Origin: Geothrix campi
GTDB taxonomy: Bacteria > Acidobacteriota > Holophagae > Holophagales > Holophagaceae
Length of the DNA: 64,000 nucleotides
Assembly (NCBI RefSeq): GCF_024609265.1
Contig: NZ_JANHMP010000001.1
Location: forward strand, 1,667,505 to 1,731,504
Direction of reading: 5' to 3'
In this document: positions 30,456-41,352 of the stretch, one piece after another
How the letters are laid out: each line of letters opens with the position of its first letter
How positions within the stretch are numbered: position 1 is the first letter of the stretch
Notes under the pieces: model-generated
The model's database searches: none
What the model was told of the DNA's origin: nothing
Seen by the model: the letters and a program-made list of their open reading frames with translations, nothing else
Made by a program: the position numbers and the translations under genes

Positions 30456-33194
30456 CTACTTGATGGCATTCAGGATGAGGGCCAGGGGCGTCAGGGCCTG
30501 GAGATTCTCCTGCCAGCTGGTGTCGCGGCGGAAGCGCTGGGGCACCAGCACCGTGTCGCCAGGTTCCACCGGCTTCCCCTCCACCCAGCTGTCGATGATG
30601 CGGCCATCGGCCTTGAGCAGGCGGATGGCGCCGCTATCGGCATTCCGGGTGAGACCGCCCGCCAGCCGCAGCAGGTCCGAGACCTTCTGGCCCTGGACCA
30701 CCTTGAAGGAGGCGAAGGGGCTGGCCGTCTCGCCCACCACATAGGCCGCATCCACCCGCCTGGGAATCAGGATCTCGTCCCCGTCCTGCAGGTCCACGTC
30801 ATAGGTCGCATTGCCCTTGAGCGCCTGATCGAAGTCCACCACCAGGCGGTTGAGATCCCCGGCGAACAGGCCGTGCAGGATGGGGTTCCTCAAGAGCTGG
30901 CCCGTGAGCGGCTGGCGCTTGGTTTCGCTGAGCCGGTCCAGGATGTCGTTGATCCCCTGGGCCGTGGGATCCTGCTGCGACACTCCGGTCGCCGCCGCCG
31001 CCTTCTGCCGGGAGACATCCCGGCCCAGGCGCCGGATGAAGATTCCCGCCTTGGGCATGGCTTCAGGCGTCAGCCCGCCGGCCCGCTTGACCAGGTCCGA
31101 CAGCTTCGGGCGCTCCTGATCCAGGGCGTAGGCCCCGGGCCGTGCCACCTGGCCGGAAATGCGGACGGTGCGATGGACTCTGAAATCCGGCCGGGCGAAG
31201 AGGCTCAGCTGATCGTCGGGGCGGATGCGCGGATTCACCGCATCATCCAGCAGGGCGATGGGGCTCGCCGCTTCCGAGGACAGCAGCCGGGTCAGGTCCA
31301 ACCGGACCACGTCACTGGACTGGCCATCCTTGCTGTGGGCCAATTCCGCCACCAGATGGTCCGCGTCCTTCTGGAGCACCCCGGCCCGGAAGATCAGATC
31401 CGAGGCGCGCATGCCCTCGTGGAAATCGTAGGTTCCCGGTCGGGCCACCGGTCCCATGACCGTCACCGACTGGGGCAGGCGCAGCTCTTCCAGCCGGAAC
31501 AGCTCGATGCGATCGCGGTCTTCCAGCACCAGGTTGTGGGCGGGATCCCCCGCCAGGGCCTTGTCCACGTCGAAGGCCTGTAGGCGCGTCGTGCCATCCA
31601 GGGCCGTGTGTACGACCTCGCCCCGGGCCCGGTAGGCATCCGGCAGCACCTGGGCTTCCCGCTTCAGCAGATCCCCCACCCGCAGGCCCTCGGTCCGCGC
31701 GAACAGGCCGGGCACACGCACCCATCCGGCCACTTCCACCACCGCCCCCTTCCGTTCCCGGCGCGGCAGCGACGACAGGACATCGCCCCGCTGGAGGGTC
31801 AGCTGACCCGCCCGATCCAGGGGCACATCGCGCCCAGCCACGGTGCCATCCAGCTCCCGTCGCCGCAGCGTCAAGGCACCCGCGCCCGCTTCGGGGGCGA
31901 AGCCGCCCGCCCACCGCAGGGCATCCAGGACCGTCTCCCCTGCGCGCAATTCGAACTGCATCTGGGGGGCATTGCCGTACTCCATCCACTGCCGCAGCCA
32001 ATCGGGGGTGGAGGCATCCTTGGCCTTCAGGGGCTGGCCGTTCGCCGGGTTGAGGCGGAGGCGGTGATCCGAGATCGGGGCGGACCGCAGATCCTCCAGC
32101 TGGAACTGGATGGCCTGCAGGCGGTCCTCCAGGCTGGCCAGCTCGGCGAGGGTGGGGCCGGGCTTGGCCTCAGGCTCCTTCTGGGCCTCGGCCTTGCGCG
32201 CATCCGCCCGGGCGATCCCAAGCTGGGTCTCGATGGCCTTCTTCTCCCGCAGCAGGCGGGCCCGCTGCTCCTCCTGGGCATCCATCTCCTGATAGGGGCC
32301 GCCCTCGGACTCCTGGCCAGGGGCGTAACTGGCCCCCGCCACCCGCTGGAAGGCCCCCTCCAGCAGCACCTGGTTCTGGGCCAGGGGCACGAAGATGGTG
32401 TCGCCGCTCTGCAGGGCCACGTTGGGATTGCCCAGGCCCTCGGCCCGCAGGGGATACAGATCGAGGCCCGCCACCTGCCGGCCGCCGCGCATCACGCGGA
32501 TGTCGCGGTAGCTGCCCACGGCCGTGGGGCCGCCGGCCAAACCAAGGACGTTCACCAGGGAGCTGAGGCTCGACACCAGGTAGCTGCCGGGCTTGTAGAC
32601 CTCGCCCATGACGAAGACCCGCACCTCACGGAGCTCGATCACCTGCAGATCCACCGAGGAGCGCGAGAAGTTGCGGCTCACCAGGCCCTGCATCGCCGCC
32701 TTGGCCTTGCCGAGCGTCAGGCCGCCCACCTTGGCCGTGCCCACCTTGGGGATCACGATCTCGCCGCGGCCGTCCACCTGCACGGGCAGGTCGAAAGTGG
32801 CGCTGCCGAAGACATTGAGGTTCAGCCGGTCGCCCGTACCCAGCACGTAATCCTCGGCGATGCCGCCTTCGGTGGCGGCCGTGCCGCGCTGACGCACCAG
32901 GAAGAGGTCCGCGGCGAAGCGGCGCGGGCCCTTCTCCCGGGCCTTCATGGCCTTGATCTCCGCCTCGAGCTTCTCGTCTTCGCTCCGCTCCCGGGCGACT
33001 TCCTCCGGGTTGGCCGTGGCAGCCGGCAGGCTGGCGGTCGACCGGGATGGCGTGGCATCCCCCTGGGAGCCTGTCCCCTGCACGCCGGCGGCAGCCGCCG
33101 CCTGCTTGAGCGCCTGCAGATCCAAACCCGGCGGGAGCTGGGCGAAAACAGCCGTGCAGGCCCAAATCAGGCCCAGGAGCATCCTCGAACGCAT
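30456..33194 (-). CDS. Large multi-SLBB polysaccharide export protein
   Basis: A 912-residue exported protein. It starts with a signal peptide (RMLLGLIWACTAVFAQ), then a charged alanine-rich region, then a Wza-like export domain (EDYVLGTGDRLNLNVFGSATF, VDGRGEIVIPKVGTAKVGGLTL). Several SLBB/soluble-ligand-binding repeats follow: VFVMGEVYKPGSY, VEVAGWVRVPGLF, VTVMGPVARPGTY, VRISGQVARPGAY and AYVVGETASPF. A charged coiled-coil block (about 305-370) interrupts them. Much larger than Wza and without a clear lipobox, it resembles the giant SLBB exporters of Bacteroidota/Acidobacteriota gene clusters. It is preceded, in the same direction, by a WecA-like gene, so it probably exports a polyprenol-initiated polymer. 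Confidence 0.88.
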   Translation of the reverse strand: MRSRMLLGLIWACTAVFAQLPPGLDLQALKQAAAAAGVQGTGSQGDATPSRSTASLPAATANPEEVARERSEDEKLEAEIKAMKAREKGPRRFAADLFLVRQRGTAATEGGIAEDYVLGTGDRLNLNVFGSATFDLPVQVDGRGEIVIPKVGTAKVGGLTLGKAKAAMQGLVSRNFSRSSVDLQVIELREVRVFVMGEVYKPGSYLVSSLSSLVNVLGLAGGPTAVGSYRDIRVMRGGRQVAGLDLYPLRAEGLGNPNVALQSGDTIFVPLAQNQVLLEGAFQRVAGASYAPGQESEGGPYQEMDAQEEQRARLLREKKAIETQLGIARADARKAEAQKEPEAKPGPTLAELASLEDRLQAIQFQLEDLRSAPISDHRLRLNPANGQPLKAKDASTPDWLRQWMEYGNAPQMQFELRAGETVLDALRWAGGFAPEAGAGALTLRRRELDGTVAGRDVPLDRAGQLTLQRGDVLSSLPRRERKGAVVEVAGWVRVPGLFARTEGLRVGDLLKREAQVLPDAYRARGEVVHTALDGTTRLQAFDVDKALAGDPAHNLVLEDRDRIELFRLEELRLPQSVTVMGPVARPGTYDFHEGMRASDLIFRAGVLQKDADHLVAELAHSKDGQSSDVVRLDLTRLLSSEAASPIALLDDAVNPRIRPDDQLSLFARPDFRVHRTVRISGQVARPGAYALDQERPKLSDLVKRAGGLTPEAMPKAGIFIRRLGRDVSRQKAAAATGVSQQDPTAQGINDILDRLSETKRQPLTGQLLRNPILHGLFAGDLNRLVVDFDQALKGNATYDVDLQDGDEILIPRRVDAAYVVGETASPFASFKVVQGQKVSDLLRLAGGLTRNADSGAIRLLKADGRIIDSWVEGKPVEPGDTVLVPQRFRRDTSWQENLQALTPLALILNAIK

Positions 33195-33250
33195 AAAAAC
33201 AACCCCTGATCGCAGGTTAAAAGGAACCCAGCCCCTACGCTAGCACGCGA

Positions 33251-34360
33251 TCAGGCCGCCGGATGGGTGCCTGATGTCCGGTTCAGGAGGGCCGGTGCAT
33301 GCGCGCCGGAAGGCTCGTTCAGGAACGCGTGCCGGGGTTCTTTCCGCGGCACATAAGCGGAGAGGGGGTTGAGAATGGCCTTGTCCAGGAACACCCGGAG
33401 GGCGAGGAGGACCAGCGCGCCGAGCCCCAGCACCGAGATCGCCTTGGCATGCGCCCAGGGCAGATCGCGGGTCATGGGGAGGGCGGCCAAGCCCAACAGG
33501 AGGGGCGTCACCAGCCACGCCCGGCCACCCAGGCGCTCCAGCAGCCAGTGATGGAGGTGGCTCCGGTCCGCCTGCCCGAGGGGGCGGCCCGAATAGCGGC
33601 GGATGGCCACCACCGTGGTCACGTCCAGAATGGGGTAGGCCATGAGCCAGAAACCCAGGCCGCGATGGACCGGCAGGGCCCGCTCCATCACCAGCACGGC
33701 GAAGAGGCTGCCCAGAGTCAGGGAACCCGCGTCCCCCATGAAATGCCGGGCCTTGGGGTAGTTCAGGAGCAGCAGGGCGAGCAGGGCGCCCCAGAGGGGG
33801 GCCGACCCGGCCCCCAGCAGCGACCCGGGGCCCAGGCTGAGCGCGCCCAGCAGCACGCAGGAGAACCCGAGGGACAGGCCGTTGAGCCCGTCGATCAGGT
33901 TGAAGGCCTGGGGAATCCCCCAGTACCAGAGCATCAGCAGCGGGAAGAGGACGACGGCGTGATCCGGGATGTCGATCCCGAACAGGGTCACGTCCAACCC
34001 GCTCTGCAGCAGCTGCCGGGTATGCACCGCGGCCAGGGGGATCGCCACCAGCATGCCGGCCATGGCCTTCCAGCGGGCCCTCAGGTTGAGCCGATCATCC
34101 AGCACCCCGATGGTGGCCATGCTCACCACCACGGACCATTCCAGGTAGGAGAGCCCCAGGGAGAGCACGCCCAGCACCTTGGCGGCCAGCAGGACGAGGA
34201 TCAGGGCCAGCCCGCCGATTCTCGGCACCGGATGGGCGTGGGCCTTGCGGTGGGTCGGCACATCCATCCAACCCTTGGGGCCGATGGTCCGGGCAAGCAG
34301 CAGCACGAGCCCGCCCGTGGCCAGGGCTGTCAATGCCGCGATGTAGGGTGCCTGGATCAT
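33251..34360 (-). CDS. WecA/MraY-family undecaprenyl-phosphate glycosyl-1-phosphate transferase
   Basis: Starts lipid-linked polymer synthesis by moving a sugar-1-phosphate onto undecaprenyl phosphate in the inner membrane. The 369-residue protein has about ten membrane segments. Family motifs present are THRKAHAHPVPRIGG, the metal-binding GVLDDRLNLRA, FNLIDGLNGLSLGF, FMGDAGSLTLG, and the carbohydrate-recognition loop RPLGQADRSHLHHWLLE with HLHH. The sugar is likely N-acetylhexosamine-1-phosphate, as for WecA (inference). It lies 56 bases upstream of the SLBB export gene in the same direction. Confidence 0.92.
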   Translation of the reverse strand: MIQAPYIAALTALATGGLVLLLARTIGPKGWMDVPTHRKAHAHPVPRIGGLALILVLLAAKVLGVLSLGLSYLEWSVVVSMATIGVLDDRLNLRARWKAMAGMLVAIPLAAVHTRQLLQSGLDVTLFGIDIPDHAVVLFPLLMLWYWGIPQAFNLIDGLNGLSLGFSCVLLGALSLGPGSLLGAGSAPLWGALLALLLLNYPKARHFMGDAGSLTLGSLFAVLVMERALPVHRGLGFWLMAYPILDVTTVVAIRRYSGRPLGQADRSHLHHWLLERLGGRAWLVTPLLLGLAALPMTRDLPWAHAKAISVLGLGALVLLALRVFLDKAILNPLSAYVPRKEPRHAFLNEPSGAHAPALLNRTSGTHPAA

Positions 34361-34850
34361 GTCTGGCCTTGCGCAGGGGGAAGGGTCTGTTCTCCGTCTG
34401 AACCCTTGGACCGGGGTATCTCGGGATGGGTTGATCCTCTATGAATCTTTATGTGCTGGAAGCCTGGGATCCTAAATCCCGTCAAGGTCGTTCAACAGCG
34501 GGTTGGCGACGCAGTCGCTCCGCTTCCAAGTCCGAAGGTCGGCCCGCCCATTCTAGCCTCTCACTCAAGTATCACAAAATGAGGCTTCCTTCCCCGCGAG
34601 GCCTCCCACCCTTCCCCGGCGCCAGCGGAGGTCCGCCAGGCTCCATGGTTCCCAAGCCCCCCCGGAGCTCCTCAATCCCTGGCTAAGCCCAGGCCTGCCA
34701 GATCAAAGCCCCGGGACCGGGTCTGGCCAGCCCGTGGTATCCTGACAAGCCGATTTTCACCTGCTCCCCTTCGGCGGCGACCTCTGCAGGAAGCCCACCT
34801 CCCCCTCCTGGCTCAGGATTCGGCGGACGGGTTTCATGGAGTGATCGCGG
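34361..34850. other. Long spacer between the WecA-like gene and pnp
   Basis: About 490 bases lying between divergent genes. No gene is supported. It holds a structured 72-base element (34457-34528, listed separately) and, towards pnp, its presumed promoter, which I cannot place. rpsO, which precedes pnp in many bacteria, is not here. Confidence 0.45.
34457..34528. other. 72-base element with branched fold and 7-bp terminal inverted repeats
   Basis: TGGAAGC (34457-34463) pairs with GCTTCCA (34522-34528). Inside are GGGAT/ATCCC (34466-34480), CAAC/GTTG (34493-34505) and GCGAC/GTCGC (34506-34518). The size and branching recall a tRNA, but there is no T-loop consensus and no CCA-type end, so it is not called as one. 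It could be a dispersed palindromic element or a structured leader of the minus-strand gene. Confidence 0.45.
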
Positions 34851-34908
34851 GAGACCCGGACGCGTGAGCCGGTCTCAGGGGAGCCCAGTGGGCCCGAGGG
34901 CCCAGGAG
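34851..34908 (+). promoter_or_regulatory. Hairpins in the pnp leader next to the ribosome-binding site
   Basis: GAGACCCGG (34851-34859) pairs with CCGGTCTC (34869-34876) with one bulge. TGGGCCC (34889-34895) pairs with GGGCCCA (34898-34904), whose last base begins the AGGAG (34904-34908) of pnp. In Escherichia coli, PNPase controls its own message through a leader stem; these hairpins could serve a similar role (inference). Confidence 0.5.
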
Positions 34909-34913
34909 CTTGC

Positions 34914-37088
<2,175 letters not shown>

Positions 37089-37113
37089 GGATTAATTTTA
37101 CAGTTTAAATCAC

Positions 37114-37140
37114 AAACAGGGGGCTTTGGCCCCCTGTTTA
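37114..37140 (+). terminator. Intrinsic terminator after pnp
   Basis: AAACAGGGGGC (37114-37124) pairs perfectly with GCCCCCTGTTT (37129-37139) around a TTTG loop. The A-rich left end and T-rich right end let it act in both directions. It lies 26 bases past the pnp stop and marks the left edge of the AT-rich polysaccharide island. From here to 37349 the sequence is AT-rich spacer without a gene. Confidence 0.88.
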
Positions 37141-37349
37141 CTGTTTGCAGCAAATCGATTCATAGTGATACGAATAGATTTCGTACATCTAGTTTGTGTT
37201 ATTACTAGTTGATTTTCATAGAATACTTCTTAGAGTGAGAATTTTATTGTAATACACAACGATCCCATGACTTCCCAACTTACTTCAAAGGCTGGATTAG
37301 TGGGTTCCGGGAATAGTGATCCGTATCGCATGTGCCAAGGGCATACTAG

Positions 37350-38528
37350 ATGGTTCAAACCGGCATCACTGCCTCTGACAAGGTTGCTCACACGTTGAAA
37401 ACCATCTCGTACTTCGCCAACTCTGACTGGTATTTGTTCAACTTTCGCGCCCCATTGGCTCAAGCGGCCAAACAAACATTTGGGGCTGAGATTCATTGTC
37501 TTTGCCCAGATGGCCCTTACCGCCCACGACTTGAGGCGATGGGGTTCCGTTGGTTTGAGACACCACTTGAGCGTCAGGGCACAGACCCTATTGCTGAATG
37601 GAAACTTCTTCAGCGCGTCCGCCAGGTCCTACATGAAACTCGACCAGATCTCCTGCACAATTTCACCTTAAAATCTGTGGTATGGGGAACCCGGGCGGCA
37701 AGAGCCGAAGGGATTCCTGCCCTGGTTAATGCTCTCGCGGGCATGGGTTCCGTGTTTCGCGGTGACACGATGAAGGGCGCCCTGATCCGTCCTGTAATCA
37801 AAGGTCTACTTCGCCGCAGCCTTTCGGGCCATCGCCAAAGGGTAATCTTCCAGAATCCAGACGATCTCCAGCTGGCCGTCAAGGAACTTGGTGTTGATCC
37901 CTGCACCGCCGCGCTAATTCGCGGATCCGGAGTAAATACAGCACGCTTCACACCAGCTCTCATTTCGCCCGATCCACCGGTCGCTCTGTTTGTTGGGCGC
38001 TTGTTGAAGGACAAAGGAATCCTCACTTTTATATCTGCCGCAGAACAGTTACATAAAACTCATCCCTCATTACGCTTTCGGATTGCAGGATCGGCAGATG
38101 CGGGTAATCCGAGTAGTCTTCAAATATCTGATATTAAAAAAATTTCATCAGAACGACCATACCTTGAATTCCTTGGCCATGTCGAGGACATGGTGCAAAT
38201 TTACCGTGGGGCGTCATTTATGGTGCTCCCGACTGCTTATGGGGAAGGTGTTCCAAGATCACTTATTGAGGCTGCAGCTTGTGGTCTACCTCTAATTGCT
38301 ACTGACCATCCTGGTTGCCGAGAAATTGTTCTTGACGGTGTCAATGGATTCACGGTACAGCCAAAAGATTCTCAAGCGTTAGCAGACGCTATCCGAAAAC
38401 TACTGAAGAATTCAGACCAAATGATTACCATGGGAGTGCAGGGTAGAACCCTAGTGGAAACAGAATTTTCAGAAGAATCAGTGATAAAACGTACCCTTCA
38501 AATTTATCGGGACCTCATGGTAGGCTGA
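37350..38528 (+). CDS. Glycosyltransferase family 4 protein
   Basis: A 392-residue GT-B fold transferase of the GT4 type, close in pattern to PglA/WbpX-like enzymes. Visible features are an N-terminal domain with LLHNFTLKSVVWGTRAA and NALAGMGSVF, the nucleotide-sugar region VALFVGRLLKDKGILTFISAAEQL, and the E-x7-E element as YGEGVPRSLIEAAACGLPLIATDHPGCREIV. The donor is probably a UDP-sugar. Codon use is much more AT-rich than in pnp, which marks it as part of an acquired cluster. The start is taken as ATG 37350; upstream RBS support is weak, so a slightly later start is possible. Confidence 0.9.
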   Translation: MVQTGITASDKVAHTLKTISYFANSDWYLFNFRAPLAQAAKQTFGAEIHCLCPDGPYRPRLEAMGFRWFETPLERQGTDPIAEWKLLQRVRQVLHETRPDLLHNFTLKSVVWGTRAARAEGIPALVNALAGMGSVFRGDTMKGALIRPVIKGLLRRSLSGHRQRVIFQNPDDLQLAVKELGVDPCTAALIRGSGVNTARFTPALISPDPPVALFVGRLLKDKGILTFISAAEQLHKTHPSLRFRIAGSADAGNPSSLQISDIKKISSERPYLEFLGHVEDMVQIYRGASFMVLPTAYGEGVPRSLIEAAACGLPLIATDHPGCREIVLDGVNGFTVQPKDSQALADAIRKLLKNSDQMITMGVQGRTLVETEFSEESVIKRTLQIYRDLMVG

Positions 38529-38555
38529 GTACCCAATTCTACTCTGGAGTAATTT

Positions 38556-39515
38556 ATGAAAATCCTCGTCACTGGGGCGGCTGGGTTCATTGGATCTCAT
38601 ACCGTCGAGCGTCTTCTTGATCGAGGAGATGAGGTGGTAGGTCTCGATGATTTCAACGACTACTATGACCCCACCATTAAGCGAAGAAACATCGCTAGGG
38701 CCCAGACTCTAAGAGGATTTACTCTTATTGAGGGCGATATTCGCGACGAAGATCTAATTGAGAAGCTATTTCACAATAATCACTTTGATGCAGTTATCCA
38801 TCTCGCTGCCAGGGCTGGTGTTCGTCCCAGCCTTAAACACCCAGCTCTTTACGAAGCAGCCAATGTCATGGGCTTGTTGAATTTGCTGGAAGCCTCCGTC
38901 AGGCATGGCAAACCATATTTTGTATTTGCTTCATCATCTTCTGTTTACGGCATCAGCCCTCTCCTGCCTTGGCGCGAGGACAATCCTGTTGATTGCCCAA
39001 TTAGTCCATATGCGATCACCAAGCGGGCCGGCGAACTACTTTGTTTCAGTTATCACCAAACTTACAGCCTTGACACCTGTTCTCTGCGCTTCTTCACAGT
39101 TTACGGGCCTCGGCAACGCCCAGAGATGGCTATTGCCAAGTTCTTCCGGGCCGCCTTTGATGGCACTCCAATTACGATTTATGGTGATGGGTCTGCTAAA
39201 CGTGATTTCACCTACGTCGAGGATATTGTAGACGGCTTGACTGCAGCACTAGACCGTCGCTTTCAACACGAGATTATCAACCTAGGTGGTGCGCATACGG
39301 TAACGGTACTGGAGATGGTGAAAGCCATAGGTGAGGTATCGGATCGCAAGCTCGATATTCGCTTTGAACCTGCTCAGCCTGGTGATGTACCTGCCACCTG
39401 GGCAGACGCATCCAAGGCGACCAAGCTACTAGGCATGGCACCTAAAACGCTGCTGATGGATGGTCTTTCTCGTTACCACGCATGGCTAAAGAGCAATCAA
39501 TACCTCGAACACTAA
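38556..39515 (+). CDS. NAD-dependent epimerase, UDP-glucuronate 4-epimerase type
   Basis: A 319-residue extended SDR enzyme. It has the NAD-binding TGAAGFIGSHTVERLL, FDDFNDYYDP-like DDFNDYYDP typical of UDP-glucuronate 4-epimerases, HLAARAGVRPSL, the catalytic SSSSVYG and YAITK (Tyr and Lys), and RFFTVYGPRQRPEMAI. It probably interconverts UDP-glucuronate and UDP-galacturonate to supply the polymer made by this cluster; other UDP-hexose epimerase activity cannot be excluded. GGAG lies before the ATG. It follows the GT4 gene by 27 bases and is likely co-transcribed. Confidence 0.92.
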   Translation: MKILVTGAAGFIGSHTVERLLDRGDEVVGLDDFNDYYDPTIKRRNIARAQTLRGFTLIEGDIRDEDLIEKLFHNNHFDAVIHLAARAGVRPSLKHPALYEAANVMGLLNLLEASVRHGKPYFVFASSSSVYGISPLLPWREDNPVDCPISPYAITKRAGELLCFSYHQTYSLDTCSLRFFTVYGPRQRPEMAIAKFFRAAFDGTPITIYGDGSAKRDFTYVEDIVDGLTAALDRRFQHEIINLGGAHTVTVLEMVKAIGEVSDRKLDIRFEPAQPGDVPATWADASKATKLLGMAPKTLLMDGLSRYHAWLKSNQYLEH

Positions 39516-40105
39516 GTGCAATTTGATTTCAGGCTTTCGCTCCAACTAGGTATGGATTGCTTGTTTCATCTACCTAAATCGTCACCTAAAGACCTAGGGT
39601 ATAATTTGAATATTATACCATAGAAAGCTATATTTATTGAATTTTAAAATCGGACAGTGTTATCGTGCAAAAGACTAGGTGCGATCGGCGGCCGGGCATG
39701 TCATCACCTAAACGTCCCATGATGGTCAGCGAAGCATTCACATACGCGGATGGCAGTTTGGACCAATGGGCGAATATTAGCCCAAAAAGCCAAGTGCCTT
39801 CTCTCATCATCTTGAGCCATGAATTCGCACTTGGACCGCCTTGCAGCGTTACCCTATCCTTACTCTGTAGTGAATGAGACGGTACCAATGCCCTCAACTC
39901 ATAAGACAAAGCTCACCAGGCCTTCACACCATCGTCCATCAAGTCCCGGCCCCTCTACCGCCCCGAGCCCATGGAAGGATAAGGATTATTCGTGTACTCA
40001 GTAGGTTCAATGTCGATGGGGCCGTATTAGCAAAATCCAGATATCATTTCACCCTCTGGATCGGTCCCCTTCTTCGGTATCATTTTAAAACAAAGGATTT
40101 ATTTT
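39516..40105. other. AT-rich spacer in the polysaccharide island
   Basis: About 590 bases without a supported gene. GGTATAAT (39598-39605) and ATTATACC (39612-39619) form an eight-pair inverted repeat that may end the epimerase transcript. Short frames of 70-91 codons exist on both strands around 39634-39909, but they have no RBS I trust and no recognisable family; they could be remains of a lost gene. The GT gene downstream has an AAAGGA RBS near 40091. Confidence 0.4.
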
Positions 40106-41185
40106 ATGCATCGCCTGCTCGCATTGCCACGGTACAGCGAGGTAGGTCCCAGTAGCCGTTACCGCACCTACCAATTCCTGCCCTACCTTCGTGACCATGG
40201 GTGGGATATAACGGTTCGTCCATTCCTTGGCGAAGCCTATGTAAAAGACCTTTATGCGGACCGCAGATGGGGGATGGGCCGTATCATTCCCAGGCTCGCT
40301 GCCCGATGCAAGGATTTAGCAACTTCTGGGCGATATGACGCCTTGTGGATTGAGAAGGAGAGCCTGCCTTGGGTATCCTCCTTGCCAGAGCGGATCCTCG
40401 CAAGGTTGGGGTATCCTTTCGCCGTCGATTATGACGATGCCATCTTCCACCGTTACGACCAACACCACTCGCCCCTTGTCCGCAGGCTTCTTGGGCACAG
40501 GATTGATCGCATCATGGCTTCGTCCAATCTTGTGATAGCAGGAAATACATATCTAGCCGAACGAGCATGGACTGCCGGAGCTCGACGAGTCGAGATCCTT
40601 CCGACTGTAGTCGACTTGGATCGCTATCCAGAACCGGTAAACTCAGAGCCTCAATCAGCAGGTCCCATCCGGATTGGCTGGATTGGATCCACGCTCAACG
40701 AGTCTTACCTTTACGAAATATCCGATGCACTGGCTAGAGTGCATCGGCAGATTGCCATTGAATTAGTGGTGATCGGTGGGTCCGCAAATTTCAGTATACC
40801 GGGAGTACCAGTCCGCAGTGTCCAATGGACCCAGGCTACTGAGGTGGCTGATCTCGCCGACTGCGATATTGGTGTAATGCCGCTTCCAGATACACCCTGG
40901 TCTTGGGGAAAGTGCGGGTTTAAACTCCTGCAGTACATGGGGGCAGGATTGCCCGTTGTGGCCTCGCCCATAGGAGCGAATTGTGACTTGGTCGATCAAG
41001 GGGTTAATGGATTCTTGGCAGGGTCACCTCAAGAATGGGAGAAAAGCATTCTTGCCCTCGCAATGGATGGGCGTCTTCGGACAAGCATGGGGATCCAAGG
41101 CAGGCGCTGCCTAGTCTCGAATTACACAATTCAGGCGGTAGCTCCTAAATTAGAAGCATTGCTATCTTCATTGATTAATAGTTAA
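40106..41185 (+). CDS. Glycosyltransferase (GT4-like)
   Basis: A 359-residue GT-B transferase. It begins LLALPRYSEVGPSSRYRTYQF, typical of a group of exopolysaccharide transferases with a G-P-S-S-R-Y motif, and has VDYDDAIFHRYD, a second-domain nucleotide site in IRIGWIGSTLNESYL, and a late WSWGKCGFKLLQYMGAGLPVVASPIGAN with the K-x-L-x-Y-M-x-x-G-x-P-V pattern common to GT4. A good RBS (AAAGGA) precedes the ATG. The acceptor and sugar cannot be told. Confidence 0.88.
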   Translation: MHRLLALPRYSEVGPSSRYRTYQFLPYLRDHGWDITVRPFLGEAYVKDLYADRRWGMGRIIPRLAARCKDLATSGRYDALWIEKESLPWVSSLPERILARLGYPFAVDYDDAIFHRYDQHHSPLVRRLLGHRIDRIMASSNLVIAGNTYLAERAWTAGARRVEILPTVVDLDRYPEPVNSEPQSAGPIRIGWIGSTLNESYLYEISDALARVHRQIAIELVVIGGSANFSIPGVPVRSVQWTQATEVADLADCDIGVMPLPDTPWSWGKCGFKLLQYMGAGLPVVASPIGANCDLVDQGVNGFLAGSPQEWEKSILALAMDGRLRTSMGIQGRRCLVSNYTIQAVAPKLEALLSSLINS

Positions 41186-41352
41186 ATTAAAGCCCTTCCG
41201 AGACCTTATCGGACCGAACGTAGATAATGATGGTTGATAATAATATTGACGTCCATTAACCTTCAATAAATCAAAGCGACCATTGTTTTTGATGATCAAA
41301 GTTCTTCATAACCGATGCCCTTTAGAACCAAGGCAACTAAATGGAGTAGACC

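Noticed and set aside
34457-34528. tRNA gene
   Set aside because: Size and 7-bp closing stem fit, but there is no T-loop or D-loop consensus, no convincing anticodon arm and no CCA-type 3' end.
34441-34686. An 81-codon plus-strand frame upstream of pnp
   Set aside because: It covers the structured 72-base element, is Arg/Ser/Pro-rich, and has no RBS.
39634-39909. Overlapping 91-codon (minus) and 70-codon (plus) frames in the island spacer
   Set aside because: No RBS, no family and mutual overlap; they may be remains of a lost gene but cannot be supported.
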